A DNA stretch of 10,485 nucleotides, taken from positions 1 through 10,485 of the forward strand of contig JAENIZ010000034.1 in assembly GCA_016844485.1 (NCBI GenBank). Reading direction: 5' to 3'. The stretch comes from Gammaproteobacteria bacterium (lineage in GTDB: Bacteria > Pseudomonadota > Gammaproteobacteria > Eutrophobiales > Eutrophobiaceae). Position 1 is the stretch's first letter. Each line of letters starts with the position of its first letter. Positions 1 through 7,306 of this stretch are shown here, piece after piece. A model generated the notes under the pieces. It did not search any database, had not been told where the DNA came from, and saw only the letters and a program-made list of their open reading frames with translations. A program made the position numbers and the translations under genes.

Positions 1-167
1 TGCACCGGTCCCGGTTTGAACGCGGCTGCCTTTTTTGCTGCGGCGATAATCGCATCATCCAGATGTTTGGGCGGTTGTAGCTGTTCTCCGGCACGATAGC
101 GGCGTGACAACTCCGAGTTACCCTGGAGATAATCCTTGAATGCCTGATCGTCTTTTTCTTCAGCCAT
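1..167 (-). CDS. Partial hypothetical protein, possible anti-sigma partner of the ECF sigma factor
   Basis: Only the first 55 codons are in the window; the gene continues past position 1. The reading frame starts with ATG at 167-165 and begins MAEEKDDQAFKDYLQ. It then shows an S-E-L-S-R-R-Y-R motif and a P-P-K-H-L-D-D-A-I-I-A-A-A-K-K helix-like stretch. No signal peptide, zinc motif or membrane segment is visible in this N-terminal part. Its start lies inside the end of the sigma factor gene (8-bp overlap, 160-167), so the two are almost certainly co-transcribed and translationally coupled. From that position, and from a general resemblance to short N-terminal regions of proteins encoded after ECF sigma factors in Gammaproteobacteria, I infer a possible membrane-anchored anti-sigma factor. 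The rest of the protein would be needed to decide. The coding frame is well supported; the function is a guess. Confidence 0.6.
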   Translation of the reverse strand, partial: MAEEKDDQAFKDYLQGNSELSRRYRAGEQLQPPKHLDDAIIAAAKKAAAFKPGPV

Positions 168-717
168 TATCATTCAAACCGTGTCGTAGTTTATTAACAG
201 CATAGCGCAGACGGCTCTTGGCCGTTTCCATATTTACCCCGGTCACTTCGGCAATTTCGGCAACACTCATCCCTGATTCTTCTTTGAGAATAAATGCCTC
301 CTTCTGTTTCTCCGGCAGTGCATCGATCAGGTGCAATAATATCTCTGCTTGTTCATGTATTTCTGCCTGCTGTTCCGGCTGGTCCTGTCGCCTTGCGGCA
401 AACTCTTCCAGTTCACAATCATTATTTTGCCGGTTGCCGGAACCTGCCGATTTTTGTTTGCGGTAATAATCGATAAAATGATTATGGGCAATCTGGTAAA
501 GATAGGTGGTGAATTTCGCCTTCACTACATAGCGCTCACGCGCCGCGATTAATTTCATCCAGACATCCTGGAACAGTTCCTCGGCGATACTTGCATTGCC
601 GCACTTCCTTAATAAATAACGATACAGCCCGCCTTTATGGCGCTGGTAGAGCTGTTCAAATGCACCAGCATCACCGTCCCGGTAGTTAAGCAGCAGGTCT
701 TCATCACTGATCTCCAT
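160..717 (-). CDS. RNA polymerase ECF-type sigma factor
   Basis: This 185-residue protein has the two-domain plan of extracytoplasmic function sigma factors of the sigma-70 family. Region 2 spans about residues 10-88: an acidic, aromatic core-binding helix (DAGAFEQLYQRH, then AEELFQDVWMKL) and a -10 recognition stretch (FTTYLYQIAHNHFIDYYRK). A polar, Gln/Glu-rich linker covers about 89-126. Region 4 covers about 127-180, with LPEKQKEAFILKEESGMS and the -35 recognition helix AEIAEVTGVNMETAKSRLRYA. There is no extra C-terminal domain. It would direct RNA polymerase to a stress or envelope regulon that the sequence does not reveal. It sits behind the pnp terminator on the same strand, so it probably has its own promoter. 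The upstream 718-801 stretch is AT-rich, with a weak -10-like TATACC, but I see no convincing promoter. The best Shine-Dalgarno candidate, GAGG, lies a rather long 13 nt before the ATG. The downstream gene overlaps it by 8 bp, as is common for sigma/anti-sigma pairs. Confidence 0.9.
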   Translation of the reverse strand: MEISDEDLLLNYRDGDAGAFEQLYQRHKGGLYRYLLRKCGNASIAEELFQDVWMKLIAARERYVVKAKFTTYLYQIAHNHFIDYYRKQKSAGSGNRQNNDCELEEFAARRQDQPEQQAEIHEQAEILLHLIDALPEKQKEAFILKEESGMSVAEIAEVTGVNMETAKSRLRYAVNKLRHGLNDNG

Positions 718-801
718 CAGGAAAGTGTAACCTCAATGGAGAAGCCCGGTATAGTAAATCTATAAACGTCTACAACGTTATGGCGGGTTAAGACCAGACA
801 C

Positions 802-826
802 AAAAAAAGGGCATTGCGCCCTTTTT
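802..826 (-). terminator. Intrinsic terminator after pnp
   Basis: On the minus strand the sequence AAAAAGGGC-GCAAT-GCCCTTTTT forms a 9-bp stem with a 5-nt loop. Its 3' arm runs into a T-tract of seven (802-808). It lies 26 bp after the pnp stop codon and is the natural end of the nusA-pnp operon. The A/T arms are symmetric, so it could also act on the plus strand. It separates pnp from the sigma factor gene. Confidence 0.9.
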
Positions 827-852
827 GTTAAACAACTGATATTGAGGAAAAG

Positions 853-2937
853 CTACTCGTTGACGGCCTTCATGCTGAGGCGTACCCGCCCCTGCCTGTC
901 GATCTCCAGCACCTTCACCTTGACGAATTCACCTTCGGTCAGCTTGTCACTGACATTTTCAACGCGTTCATTGGAGATCTGTGAAATATGCACCAGACCG
1001 TCCTTGCCGGGCAGGATATTGACGAAGGCGCCAAAGTCCATGAGCTTGGCCACCCGGCCTTCATAAATCTTGCCGACTTCAATGTCTGCCGTGAGTTGTT
1101 CTATCCGGCTCCTGGCCAGTTCAGCAGCGGCCTTATGCACCGAGGCGATCTTTATGGTGCCGTCATCATCGATATCGATAGTGGCGCCGGTCTCTTCAGT
1201 AATCGCGCGTATGGTCACACCACCCTTGCCAATGACATCACGGATCTTGTCCGGATTAATCTTGATGATGGTAATGCGCGGCGCAAATTCAGACATCTCA
1301 CTGCGAGAGGCTGAAATGACGGCATTCATCTTCTCCAGGATGTGCAGACGCCCTGCACGCGCCTGCGCCAGGGCCGCTTCCATGATCTCTCGGGTGATCC
1401 CGGAAATCTTGATATCCATCTGTAGTGCATTTATACCCTTTGCCGTCCCGGCGACCTTGAAATCCATATCACCGAGATGATCTTCATCGCCCATGATATC
1501 GGACAGCACCACAAACTTGTCGCCTTCCTTGATCAATCCCATGGCGATACCGGCGACAGGCGCTGCGATAGCGACACCCGCGTCCATTAAGGAAAGACTG
1601 GTCCCGCAAACTGTAGCCATGGAAGAAGATCCATTCGATTCGGTAATCTCGGAGACCACCCGAATAACATAGGGAAATACATCCGGATCAGGCATGACGG
1701 CCATCATGCCACGCTTGGCCAACCGGCCATGTCCGATCTCGCGCCGCTTGGGCGATCCGACACGCCCGGTTTCACCCACGCTGTACGGCGGAAAATTATA
1801 ATGCAGCATAAAAGGATCCTTGCGTTCACCTTCGATGGCATCGATGATTTGCGCGTCATGCCCGGTCCCCAGTGATGTCACCACCAGGGCCTGTGTTTCC
1901 CCACGTGTAAACAACGCCGAACCGTGAGTCCTCGGCAGGACACCGACTTCAACTGTGATGGATCTGATAGATTTTGGATCGCGGCCGTCAATGCGATTTT
2001 CACCGGCCAATATACCGTTGCGTACAATACGGCTTTCCAGATTTTCAATAGCGTTATTAATCTGTGCCTCCGACCACGCCGGATTCTCGCCTTCGGTCAT
2101 GGCCTGTACTGCTTCCTTGTGGATTTCGCTGATGCGTTCCCTGCGGCTCAGCTTGTCTTCAATGGAGTACGCTTCGCGCAGCAGATCGGCGCAACGTTTT
2201 TCAATTTCATTCTCGAGTGCCGTATCTTTGGCAGGCGGTTGCCAGTCCCAGGGCTTTACTCCGGCCTCCTTGACCAGGGCTTCGATATTATCAATGACAA
2301 CCTGGAACTGTTCATGCCCGAACATGACGGCCCCGAGCATGACATCTTCCGGCAATTGCCTGGCCTCGGATTCCACCATGAGGACTGAAGAACGGGTACC
2401 GGCCACGACTAAATCAAGATCAGAATCTTCCAGCTGTTTGAATGCCGGATTCAGGACATATTTACCTTCTTTATACCCCACACGCGCCGCGCCCATGGGT
2501 CCGTTGAAAGGCACACCGGATAACGCTACGGCCGCTGAAGCGCCTATCATGGCGAGGATATCCGGATCAATATTGGGGTCCAGCGACATAACCGTGGCGA
2601 TTATCTGTATTTCATTGCTAAAACCTTTGGGGAAGAGCGGTCTTAGTGGACGATCAATCAGGCGGGAGGTCAGTGTTTCTTTTTCCGAGGGACGTCCTTC
2701 ACGTTTAAAAAATCCGCCCGGAATTTTGCCGGCAGCGTAAGTGCGTTCCTGGTAATCGACCGTTAACGGAAGGAAATCACGTTCGAGGTCATCATTTTTA
2801 CTGGTCACGCAGGTAACCAGCACGACTGTATCACCCATATGGACCATAACAGCGCCATTTGCCTGGCGTGCGATCCTGCAGGTTTCCAGAACAATTTTTT
2901 GTTCGCCAAATTGAAATTCTTTTCTTACTACGTTCAT
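853..2937 (-). CDS. pnp: Polyribonucleotide nucleotidyltransferase (PNPase)
   Basis: PNPase is a trimeric 3'-to-5' phosphorolytic exoribonuclease that degrades mRNA in the cytoplasm, often within the RNA degradosome. The 694 residues show the full domain order. The first RNase PH-like core (about 1-210) carries FFKREGRPSEKE and the LIDRPLRPLFP signature. A helical linker follows, then the second PH core (about 310-545) with RTHGSALFTRGETQA and GDEDHLGDMDFK. In that motif D486 and D492 match the catalytic aspartates of the E. coli enzyme, with K494 after them. The KH domain has its GKGG loop at 570-573 and the S1 domain covers about 622-690. The protein stops just after S1 and lacks the short Ala/Pro/Glu-rich tail of the 711-residue E. 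coli protein. The start is supported by an AAGAGG Shine-Dalgarno at 2943-2948. It is the last gene of the operon, followed by an intrinsic terminator. Confidence 0.98.
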   Translation of the reverse strand: MNVVRKEFQFGEQKIVLETCRIARQANGAVMVHMGDTVVLVTCVTSKNDDLERDFLPLTVDYQERTYAAGKIPGGFFKREGRPSEKETLTSRLIDRPLRPLFPKGFSNEIQIIATVMSLDPNIDPDILAMIGASAAVALSGVPFNGPMGAARVGYKEGKYVLNPAFKQLEDSDLDLVVAGTRSSVLMVESEARQLPEDVMLGAVMFGHEQFQVVIDNIEALVKEAGVKPWDWQPPAKDTALENEIEKRCADLLREAYSIEDKLSRRERISEIHKEAVQAMTEGENPAWSEAQINNAIENLESRIVRNGILAGENRIDGRDPKSIRSITVEVGVLPRTHGSALFTRGETQALVVTSLGTGHDAQIIDAIEGERKDPFMLHYNFPPYSVGETGRVGSPKRREIGHGRLAKRGMMAVMPDPDVFPYVIRVVSEITESNGSSSMATVCGTSLSLMDAGVAIAAPVAGIAMGLIKEGDKFVVLSDIMGDEDHLGDMDFKVAGTAKGINALQMDIKISGITREIMEAALAQARAGRLHILEKMNAVISASRSEMSEFAPRITIIKINPDKIRDVIGKGGVTIRAITEETGATIDIDDDGTIKIASVHKAAAELARSRIEQLTADIEVGKIYEGRVAKLMDFGAFVNILPGKDGLVHISQISNERVENVSDKLTEGEFVKVKVLEIDRQGRVRLSMKAVNE

Positions 2938-2942
2938 GTGTG

Positions 2943-2948
2943 CCTCTT
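2943..2948 (-). promoter_or_regulatory. pnp ribosome binding site
   Basis: The minus-strand AAGAGG lies 5 nt before the pnp ATG and fixes the start. It is one of the clearer Shine-Dalgarno sequences in this operon. Confidence 0.75.
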
Positions 2949-3078
2949 AGATGTAAACAACAGGAAATATAGATATGAAAAAATAACTGCCTGGGGAAAT
3001 CTCATGGTTGCTTGAAATGTTTCAGACTTCTATGCGCGAGAGGTAAATTGTCTGGTTGCCTGGTGCAACACATTTATA
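2949..3078 (-). promoter_or_regulatory. rpsO-pnp intergenic leader with small hairpins
   Basis: In E. coli the corresponding gap holds a second pnp promoter and the RNase III hairpin used in PNPase autoregulation. Here I can see two short minus-strand hairpins: GTTGC-ACCAG-GCAAC (about 3053-3067), and CAGAC pairing with GTCTG around a 22-nt loop just downstream. There is also a short TGAAA/TTTCA palindrome at 3013-3024. I see no long RNase III-type duplex and no T-tract after the hairpins, so read-through from rpsO into pnp is expected. A regulatory role is inferred from position only. Confidence 0.35.
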
Positions 3079-3348
3079 TTATTTACGCAGGCCCAAACGC
3101 CCAATCAGATCACGGTAACGGTTAAGGTCTGTCTTTCTCAGATATTCAAGAAGTTTACGGCGTTCATTGATCATCCTGAGCAGGCCCTGGCGGGAGTGAT
3201 GGTCCTTGACGTGTGTCTTGAAATGCCCGGATAAATCACCGATGCGGGCTGTCAGTAACGCGACCTGGACCTCGGGTGAGCCAGTGTCTCCTGCCACACG
3301 TTGATAATCTTTAACAATATCAGCCTTTTGCTGAGCATTTACTGACAT
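3079..3348 (-). CDS. rpsO: 30S ribosomal protein S15
   Basis: S15 is a primary 16S rRNA binding protein of the small subunit. It binds the three-way junction of the central domain and helps recruit S6 and S18. The 89-residue length is the family standard. The hallmark segments are present: DTGSPEVQVALLTARI, the GHFKTHVKDHHSRQGLL rRNA-contacting helix-turn region, RRKLLEYLRKTD, and the C-terminal RLGLRK. A CTCCT complement at 3359-3363 gives an AGGAG Shine-Dalgarno 10 nt before the ATG. The gene has its own promoter candidate between truB and itself, so it can be expressed beyond the level of the nusA operon. In E. coli, S15 represses its own mRNA through a leader pseudoknot. I could not identify an equivalent fold in the short leader here. 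Confidence 0.98.
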   Translation of the reverse strand: MSVNAQQKADIVKDYQRVAGDTGSPEVQVALLTARIGDLSGHFKTHVKDHHSRQGLLRMINERRKLLEYLRKTDLNRYRDLIGRLGLRK

Positions 3349-3389
3349 AAATTATTTACTCCTGATACCGCTGTCTTGATGTGGCGCGT

Positions 3390-3418
3390 ATTGTACCCGT
3401 GTGCCCATAAGTGAACAA
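3390..3418 (-). promoter_or_regulatory. Sigma-70 promoter for rpsO (and pnp)
   Basis: On the minus strand a -35 hexamer TTGTTC (3413-3418) is separated by 17 bp from a -10 hexamer TACAAT (3390-3395). It sits in the truB-rpsO gap, where E. coli also has an rpsO promoter. Transcription would start near 3383, giving a leader of only about 35 nt before the rpsO ATG. Confidence 0.65.
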
Positions 3419-3445
3419 GGATAAGCTGAGATCAATGTTCATTAT

Positions 3446-4369
3446 TCATGTTTGTGTCCGGATCAGGCGCTGCGGGGCAATGCGTCCATCATCCAGCACC
3501 GTCCCGACGCCTATAAATGTCCGGTGCTGATCATACATTCGCACCAGACCTTCGGTGGGGGCATGCGGTACCACAACGGCCTGACCCTGGCGCAGGTAAT
3601 AAGCCACGCTTTCAGAAAGCTCAACCTCCGGAAGATGGACAAGTACAGTATCCATTGCCAACAACTGCTGATCTAATGCGCCGCTACCGGCTTCGGCCAG
3701 GCGCTCAAGTTCATCAAGTGAAATCATCTGTTCCGCCCTGAAGGGGCCTGCGCCCAGGCGTCTGAGCGACTTTAAGTGCGCCCCGCAACCCAGTTTATTG
3801 CCAATATCCTCAGCCAGGGTACGGATATATGTCCCCTTTGAGCAGTGAATCCTGATTTCTATCTCATCCCCGGAAAGATCAATAAGAGCAAGTTCATAAA
3901 TCGTCACAACCCTGGGTTTGCGTTCTACTTCTATACCCTGGTAGGCCAGTTGATACAGTCGTTGCCCTTTATGTTTTAAGGCCGAATGCATCGGCGGTAC
4001 CTGACTGATATCACCATGAAATTGCGCCAAAACATCTTCAACCTTCTGTTTTGTCAGTTCCGGTACATGTTTCGTGGAAATTGTGGCGCCAGCGGCATCC
4101 CCGGTACTGGTCTCAATACCCAGCTTGCAAACCGCCTGATAATATTTATCGGAATCCAGCAGGTAACCGGATAATTTTGTGGCCTCTCCCAGGCAAATGG
4201 GCAACAACCCGCTGGCCTGCATATCAAGACTGCCCGTATGTCCTGCCTTGCGGGCCTGGAACAGGTTTTTGACACGTTGCAAAGCCCCGTTGGAGGTAAT
4301 CCCCCCAGGCTTATCCAGTAATAAAATCCCATTGATATGCCGCCCCTGTGTTTTTCGTTTTCTTCCCAT
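3446..4369 (-). CDS. truB: tRNA pseudouridine(55) synthase TruB
   Basis: TruB converts U55 in the T-loop of nearly all elongator tRNAs to pseudouridine and also acts as a tRNA chaperone. The 307-residue protein aligns from HINGILLLDKPGGITSN through the catalytic motif GHTGSLD (catalytic D49, E. coli D48). It continues with PICLGEATKLSGYLLDSDKYY, the VPPMHSALKHKGQRLY segment and HCSKGTYIRTLAEDIG to a C-terminal PUA-like domain (about 250-307) ending APQRLIRTQT. A stop codon immediately precedes the ATG in frame, so no longer start exists, and the N-terminus matches E. coli TruB. No clear Shine-Dalgarno is seen before the start, and the gap to rbfA is 31 bp. One oddity is that the residues after the catalytic Asp read MQAS, where the family normally has P-L-A-T or P-L-A-S. 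Confidence 0.96.
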   Translation of the reverse strand: MGRKRKTQGRHINGILLLDKPGGITSNGALQRVKNLFQARKAGHTGSLDMQASGLLPICLGEATKLSGYLLDSDKYYQAVCKLGIETSTGDAAGATISTKHVPELTKQKVEDVLAQFHGDISQVPPMHSALKHKGQRLYQLAYQGIEVERKPRVVTIYELALIDLSGDEIEIRIHCSKGTYIRTLAEDIGNKLGCGAHLKSLRRLGAGPFRAEQMISLDELERLAEAGSGALDQQLLAMDTVLVHLPEVELSESVAYYLRQGQAVVVPHAPTEGLVRMYDQHRTFIGVGTVLDDGRIAPQRLIRTQT

Positions 4370-4400
4370 TTAAGACTTGGTTGCACCAGGTATGAAAAGT

Positions 4401-4772
4401 TTAATCGTCTTTACCAGAGTTTCTTTCAGCATGGAGCGAATCGATAAGTGCAGTCAGTTTGTTTGCCCGCTCAAGTGCGTGATCATATTTAAAACGTATG
4501 CGTGGGACGCTGCGCATGGTTAATAATTTCGATAATACGTGACGGAACTGGCCGATGTGTTCATTCAATATCGCAATGACCTGATCAGTATCCGCAGTAT
4601 TTCCAAGACAGGTGACATAAATCGTTGCATTTTTAAGATCCGGACTGACATCGGTGGTGGAAATGGTCACCATGCCAAGACTGGTTTCATGCAGTTGCCG
4701 CTGGATAAGCCCGGCAAGTTCCCGTTGGATAAGTTCACCAACCCGCTTGCTGCGACTGAATTCTTTGGGCAT
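4401..4772 (-). CDS. rbfA: Ribosome-binding factor A
   Basis: RbfA binds the immature 30S subunit near the 5' helix of 16S rRNA and is needed for late 30S maturation, especially in the cold. The 123-residue protein is of usual length. It shows the family pattern: an N-terminal SRSKRVGELIQRELAGLI helix, the strand VSPDLKNATIYVT (about 42-54), and the C-terminal VPRIRFKYDHALERANKL segment of the KH-like fold. It starts only 8 bp after the infB stop codon. Its upstream sequence is T-rich with no recognisable Shine-Dalgarno, so translation is probably coupled to infB. Confidence 0.96.
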   Translation of the reverse strand: MPKEFSRSKRVGELIQRELAGLIQRQLHETSLGMVTISTTDVSPDLKNATIYVTCLGNTADTDQVIAILNEHIGQFRHVLSKLLTMRSVPRIRFKYDHALERANKLTALIDSLHAERNSGKDD

Positions 4773-4780
4773 GAAATAAA

Positions 4781-7306
4781 TCAGAAACTGCGTGCAATCT
4801 CGACACGCTCAAAGACTTCAATCTGATCGCCAGGCCGGACATCATTATAATTTTTAACCCCGATACCGCATTCGGTACCGGACTTGACTTCATTAACATC
4901 ATCCTTGAACCGGCGCAGGGATTCCAGTTCGCCTTCATAAATCACAACGTTATCACGCAAAACACGGATTGGATTATTCCTTCTGACCACACCGCTTGAA
5001 ACAATACAACCGGCGATATCACCGAATTTGGGTGAGCGAAATACTTCCTTCACCTCTGCGATACCAACAATCTGTTCCCGGATCTCGGGTTCCAGCATGC
5101 CGCCGATCGCCTTTTTGACATCATCAACGACATCGTAGATCACACTGTAGTAACGCAGGTCAATACCTTCTTCACTGGCCAGTTTGCGCGCTGATGAATC
5201 TGCACGCACATTAAAACCGATGACAATTCCTTTCGAGGCCATGGCCAGATTGATATCGGATTCTGTGATTCCGCCGACGCCACTACTGACAACATTAACT
5301 GTCACTTCTTCATTTGACAGCCGCGTTAATGCTTCCACAATGGCCTCAGAGGACCCCTGCACATCAGCCTTGACCAGCACATTCAGGATTATCGTTTCAC
5401 CCTGCTCCATCTGGGACATGACATTTTCCAGTTTGGTTGCCTGTTGTTGCGCCAGTTTGACTTCACGGTATTTACCCTGACGGAACAGTGCAATTTCACG
5501 CGCCTTCTTTTCATCCGATACAACAATCATTTCGTCACCGGCGTTGGGCGTACCGGACAAGCCAAGTATTTCTACGGGTATGGAAGGACCGGCCGACATG
5601 ACTTCGTTTCCATTCTCGTCCAGCAAGGCGCGCACGCGGCCGAATTCATGCCCGCTCAACACGACGTCGCCCTTCTGTAATAAACCATTCTGGACCAGGA
5701 CAGTCGCTATCGGACCGCGACCCTTGTCCAGCCGGAATTCAATCACGGTGCCACTTGCAGGCCCGCTTTCCATGGCGATTAATTCCAGTATCTCGGCCTG
5801 GAGCAGGATGCTTTCCAGTAATTTATCAATGCCTTCACCGGTCTTGGCTGAGACCTTTACAAACAAGGTATCACCACCCCAGTCTTCCGGAATAATTTCA
5901 AACTTCGAGAGATCGTTTTTGATGCGATCAGGATCGGCATCAGGTTTGTCAATCTTGTTGATTGCGATAATCAACGGTACCTTGGCGGCCTTTGCGTGTT
6001 GAACCGCCTCTTCAGTTTGCGGCATGACACCATCATCCGCAGCGACAACAATAACCACGATATCCGTCACCTTGGCGCCGCGCGCCCGCATTGCAGTAAA
6101 GGCCGCGTGACCGGGCGTGTCCAGAAACGTAATTCTACCTTTACCTGTATCGACACTGTAGGCGCCGATATGCTGAGTGATGCCTCCTGCCTCTCCGGCC
6201 GCCACCTTGGTACGCCGGATGTAATCCAGTAATGAGGTCTTGCCATGATCAACATGTCCCATGATGGTGACGACAGGGGCACGATGTACTGCATCGCCTT
6301 CCTGCCGGGAAGCCTTGATGATTTCCTCTTCCAGGGCGTTTTCCTTGAGCAGTTTTGCCGTGTGTCCCATTTCCCCGACCACTACCGCTGCTGTTTCCTG
6401 ATCGATCATCTGGTTGATCGTTGCCATGCTGCCCATACCCATCATCAACTTGATGACTTCATTGGCCTTGACCGACATACGCTGGGCCAGTTCACCAACG
6501 GTGATGCTCTCCGGAATCTCAACTTCCCGCACCATAGGCGCGGTCGGTTTTTCAAAACCATGCTGTGTGACGATTGGTGTGACCACGGGTTTTGATTTTT
6601 TCCGTTTTCTGCGGCGGCCGGATTTTTCCGTGGCAACATGTAATTCTTGCCAGCCATGTTTGGTCTGTTTATCTTCTGCTTCAGGCCTAATAGTTGCGGG
6701 AGGAGTTTGTACCACTTCCTGATATCGATCTTCCGCATTGATTTGCGGTATTAACGTAATATCATCCATGCCATCAACTGCCGTTTGCGGGGACCCCGGT
6801 GTGGCAGGAATATTTTCCGCCTCGTTTTTTCCAACCGCATCTGTCAGAACTGCTGCCCCCTGACTATCCGCAGTCGTTTGATTGCTTTGTTCTACTGCAG
6901 ATGCAACCTGATTTTGCTGCTCATCCGGAATTGCGGGCGCTTCTCCGGCCGCTGCAGAAGCTTTCTGGCTTTCTTCAATGACGCTGCGTTTAACGTAGGT
7001 GCGCTTCTTTCTGAATTCGACACTGACTGTTTTGGACCGGGCTTTACCACGGCCCTGGCCCTGCATGATCACAGGCACCTTGATTTCACTCAGGGTCTTG
7101 CGTTTCAGGGTAATCTTCCTCGGCTCGGCAGAATCGTTCTTGCCGTGTTTGCGCCGGAGATGGGCGAGCAATTCGGTCTTTTCATCATCCGTGATCATAT
7201 CGTCGGCGGATTTATCCCTGAGTCCTACCTCCTGTAATTGCTCCAGCAGCCGGTCTACGGAGATACCGACAACATCAGCAAACTGCCTGACGGTTACTTC
7301 AGGCAT
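4781..7306 (-). CDS. infB: Translation initiation factor IF-2
   Basis: IF-2 is the GTPase that places fMet-tRNA on the 30S subunit and promotes subunit joining. The 841-residue protein has an N-terminal IF2N domain (about 1-50, VTVRQFADVVGISVDRLLEQL). A low-complexity charged linker follows (about 110-260), with a basic RRRKRKKSK patch near 231-239, then a second IF2N-like domain (about 268-318). The G domain shows G1 GHVDHGKT (350-357), the GGITQHIGAY switch, G3 DTPGH (396-400), G4 NKID (450-453) and G5 SAK (486-488). Domains II to IV follow and end GDQIEVFERVEIARSF. The length is somewhat below the 890 residues of E. coli IF-2, mostly in the linker. The start codon overlaps the nusA stop by 8 bp, with GGGGTG just upstream as Shine-Dalgarno. 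I did not find a convincing internal start like those giving the shorter E. coli isoforms. Confidence 0.98.
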   Translation of the reverse strand: MPEVTVRQFADVVGISVDRLLEQLQEVGLRDKSADDMITDDEKTELLAHLRRKHGKNDSAEPRKITLKRKTLSEIKVPVIMQGQGRGKARSKTVSVEFRKKRTYVKRSVIEESQKASAAAGEAPAIPDEQQNQVASAVEQSNQTTADSQGAAVLTDAVGKNEAENIPATPGSPQTAVDGMDDITLIPQINAEDRYQEVVQTPPATIRPEAEDKQTKHGWQELHVATEKSGRRRKRKKSKPVVTPIVTQHGFEKPTAPMVREVEIPESITVGELAQRMSVKANEVIKLMMGMGSMATINQMIDQETAAVVVGEMGHTAKLLKENALEEEIIKASRQEGDAVHRAPVVTIMGHVDHGKTSLLDYIRRTKVAAGEAGGITQHIGAYSVDTGKGRITFLDTPGHAAFTAMRARGAKVTDIVVIVVAADDGVMPQTEEAVQHAKAAKVPLIIAINKIDKPDADPDRIKNDLSKFEIIPEDWGGDTLFVKVSAKTGEGIDKLLESILLQAEILELIAMESGPASGTVIEFRLDKGRGPIATVLVQNGLLQKGDVVLSGHEFGRVRALLDENGNEVMSAGPSIPVEILGLSGTPNAGDEMIVVSDEKKAREIALFRQGKYREVKLAQQQATKLENVMSQMEQGETIILNVLVKADVQGSSEAIVEALTRLSNEEVTVNVVSSGVGGITESDINLAMASKGIVIGFNVRADSSARKLASEEGIDLRYYSVIYDVVDDVKKAIGGMLEPEIREQIVGIAEVKEVFRSPKFGDIAGCIVSSGVVRRNNPIRVLRDNVVIYEGELESLRRFKDDVNEVKSGTECGIGVKNYNDVRPGDQIEVFERVEIARSF

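Noticed and set aside
718..801. A sigma-factor promoter with TTGTAG and TATACC, and a repeated AACGT
   Set aside because: The -35 matches only three consensus positions, the spacer is 16 bp and no ECF-type motif is clear, so I did not call it.
1955..2740. A long plus-strand open frame of 261 codons opposite pnp
   Set aside because: It is antisense to a fully conserved PNPase core and has no recognisable domain; it is a codon-bias shadow.
3053..3067. The GTTGC/GCAAC hairpin as an rpsO terminator
   Set aside because: The stem is only 5 bp and no T-tract follows, so it is unlikely to terminate transcription.
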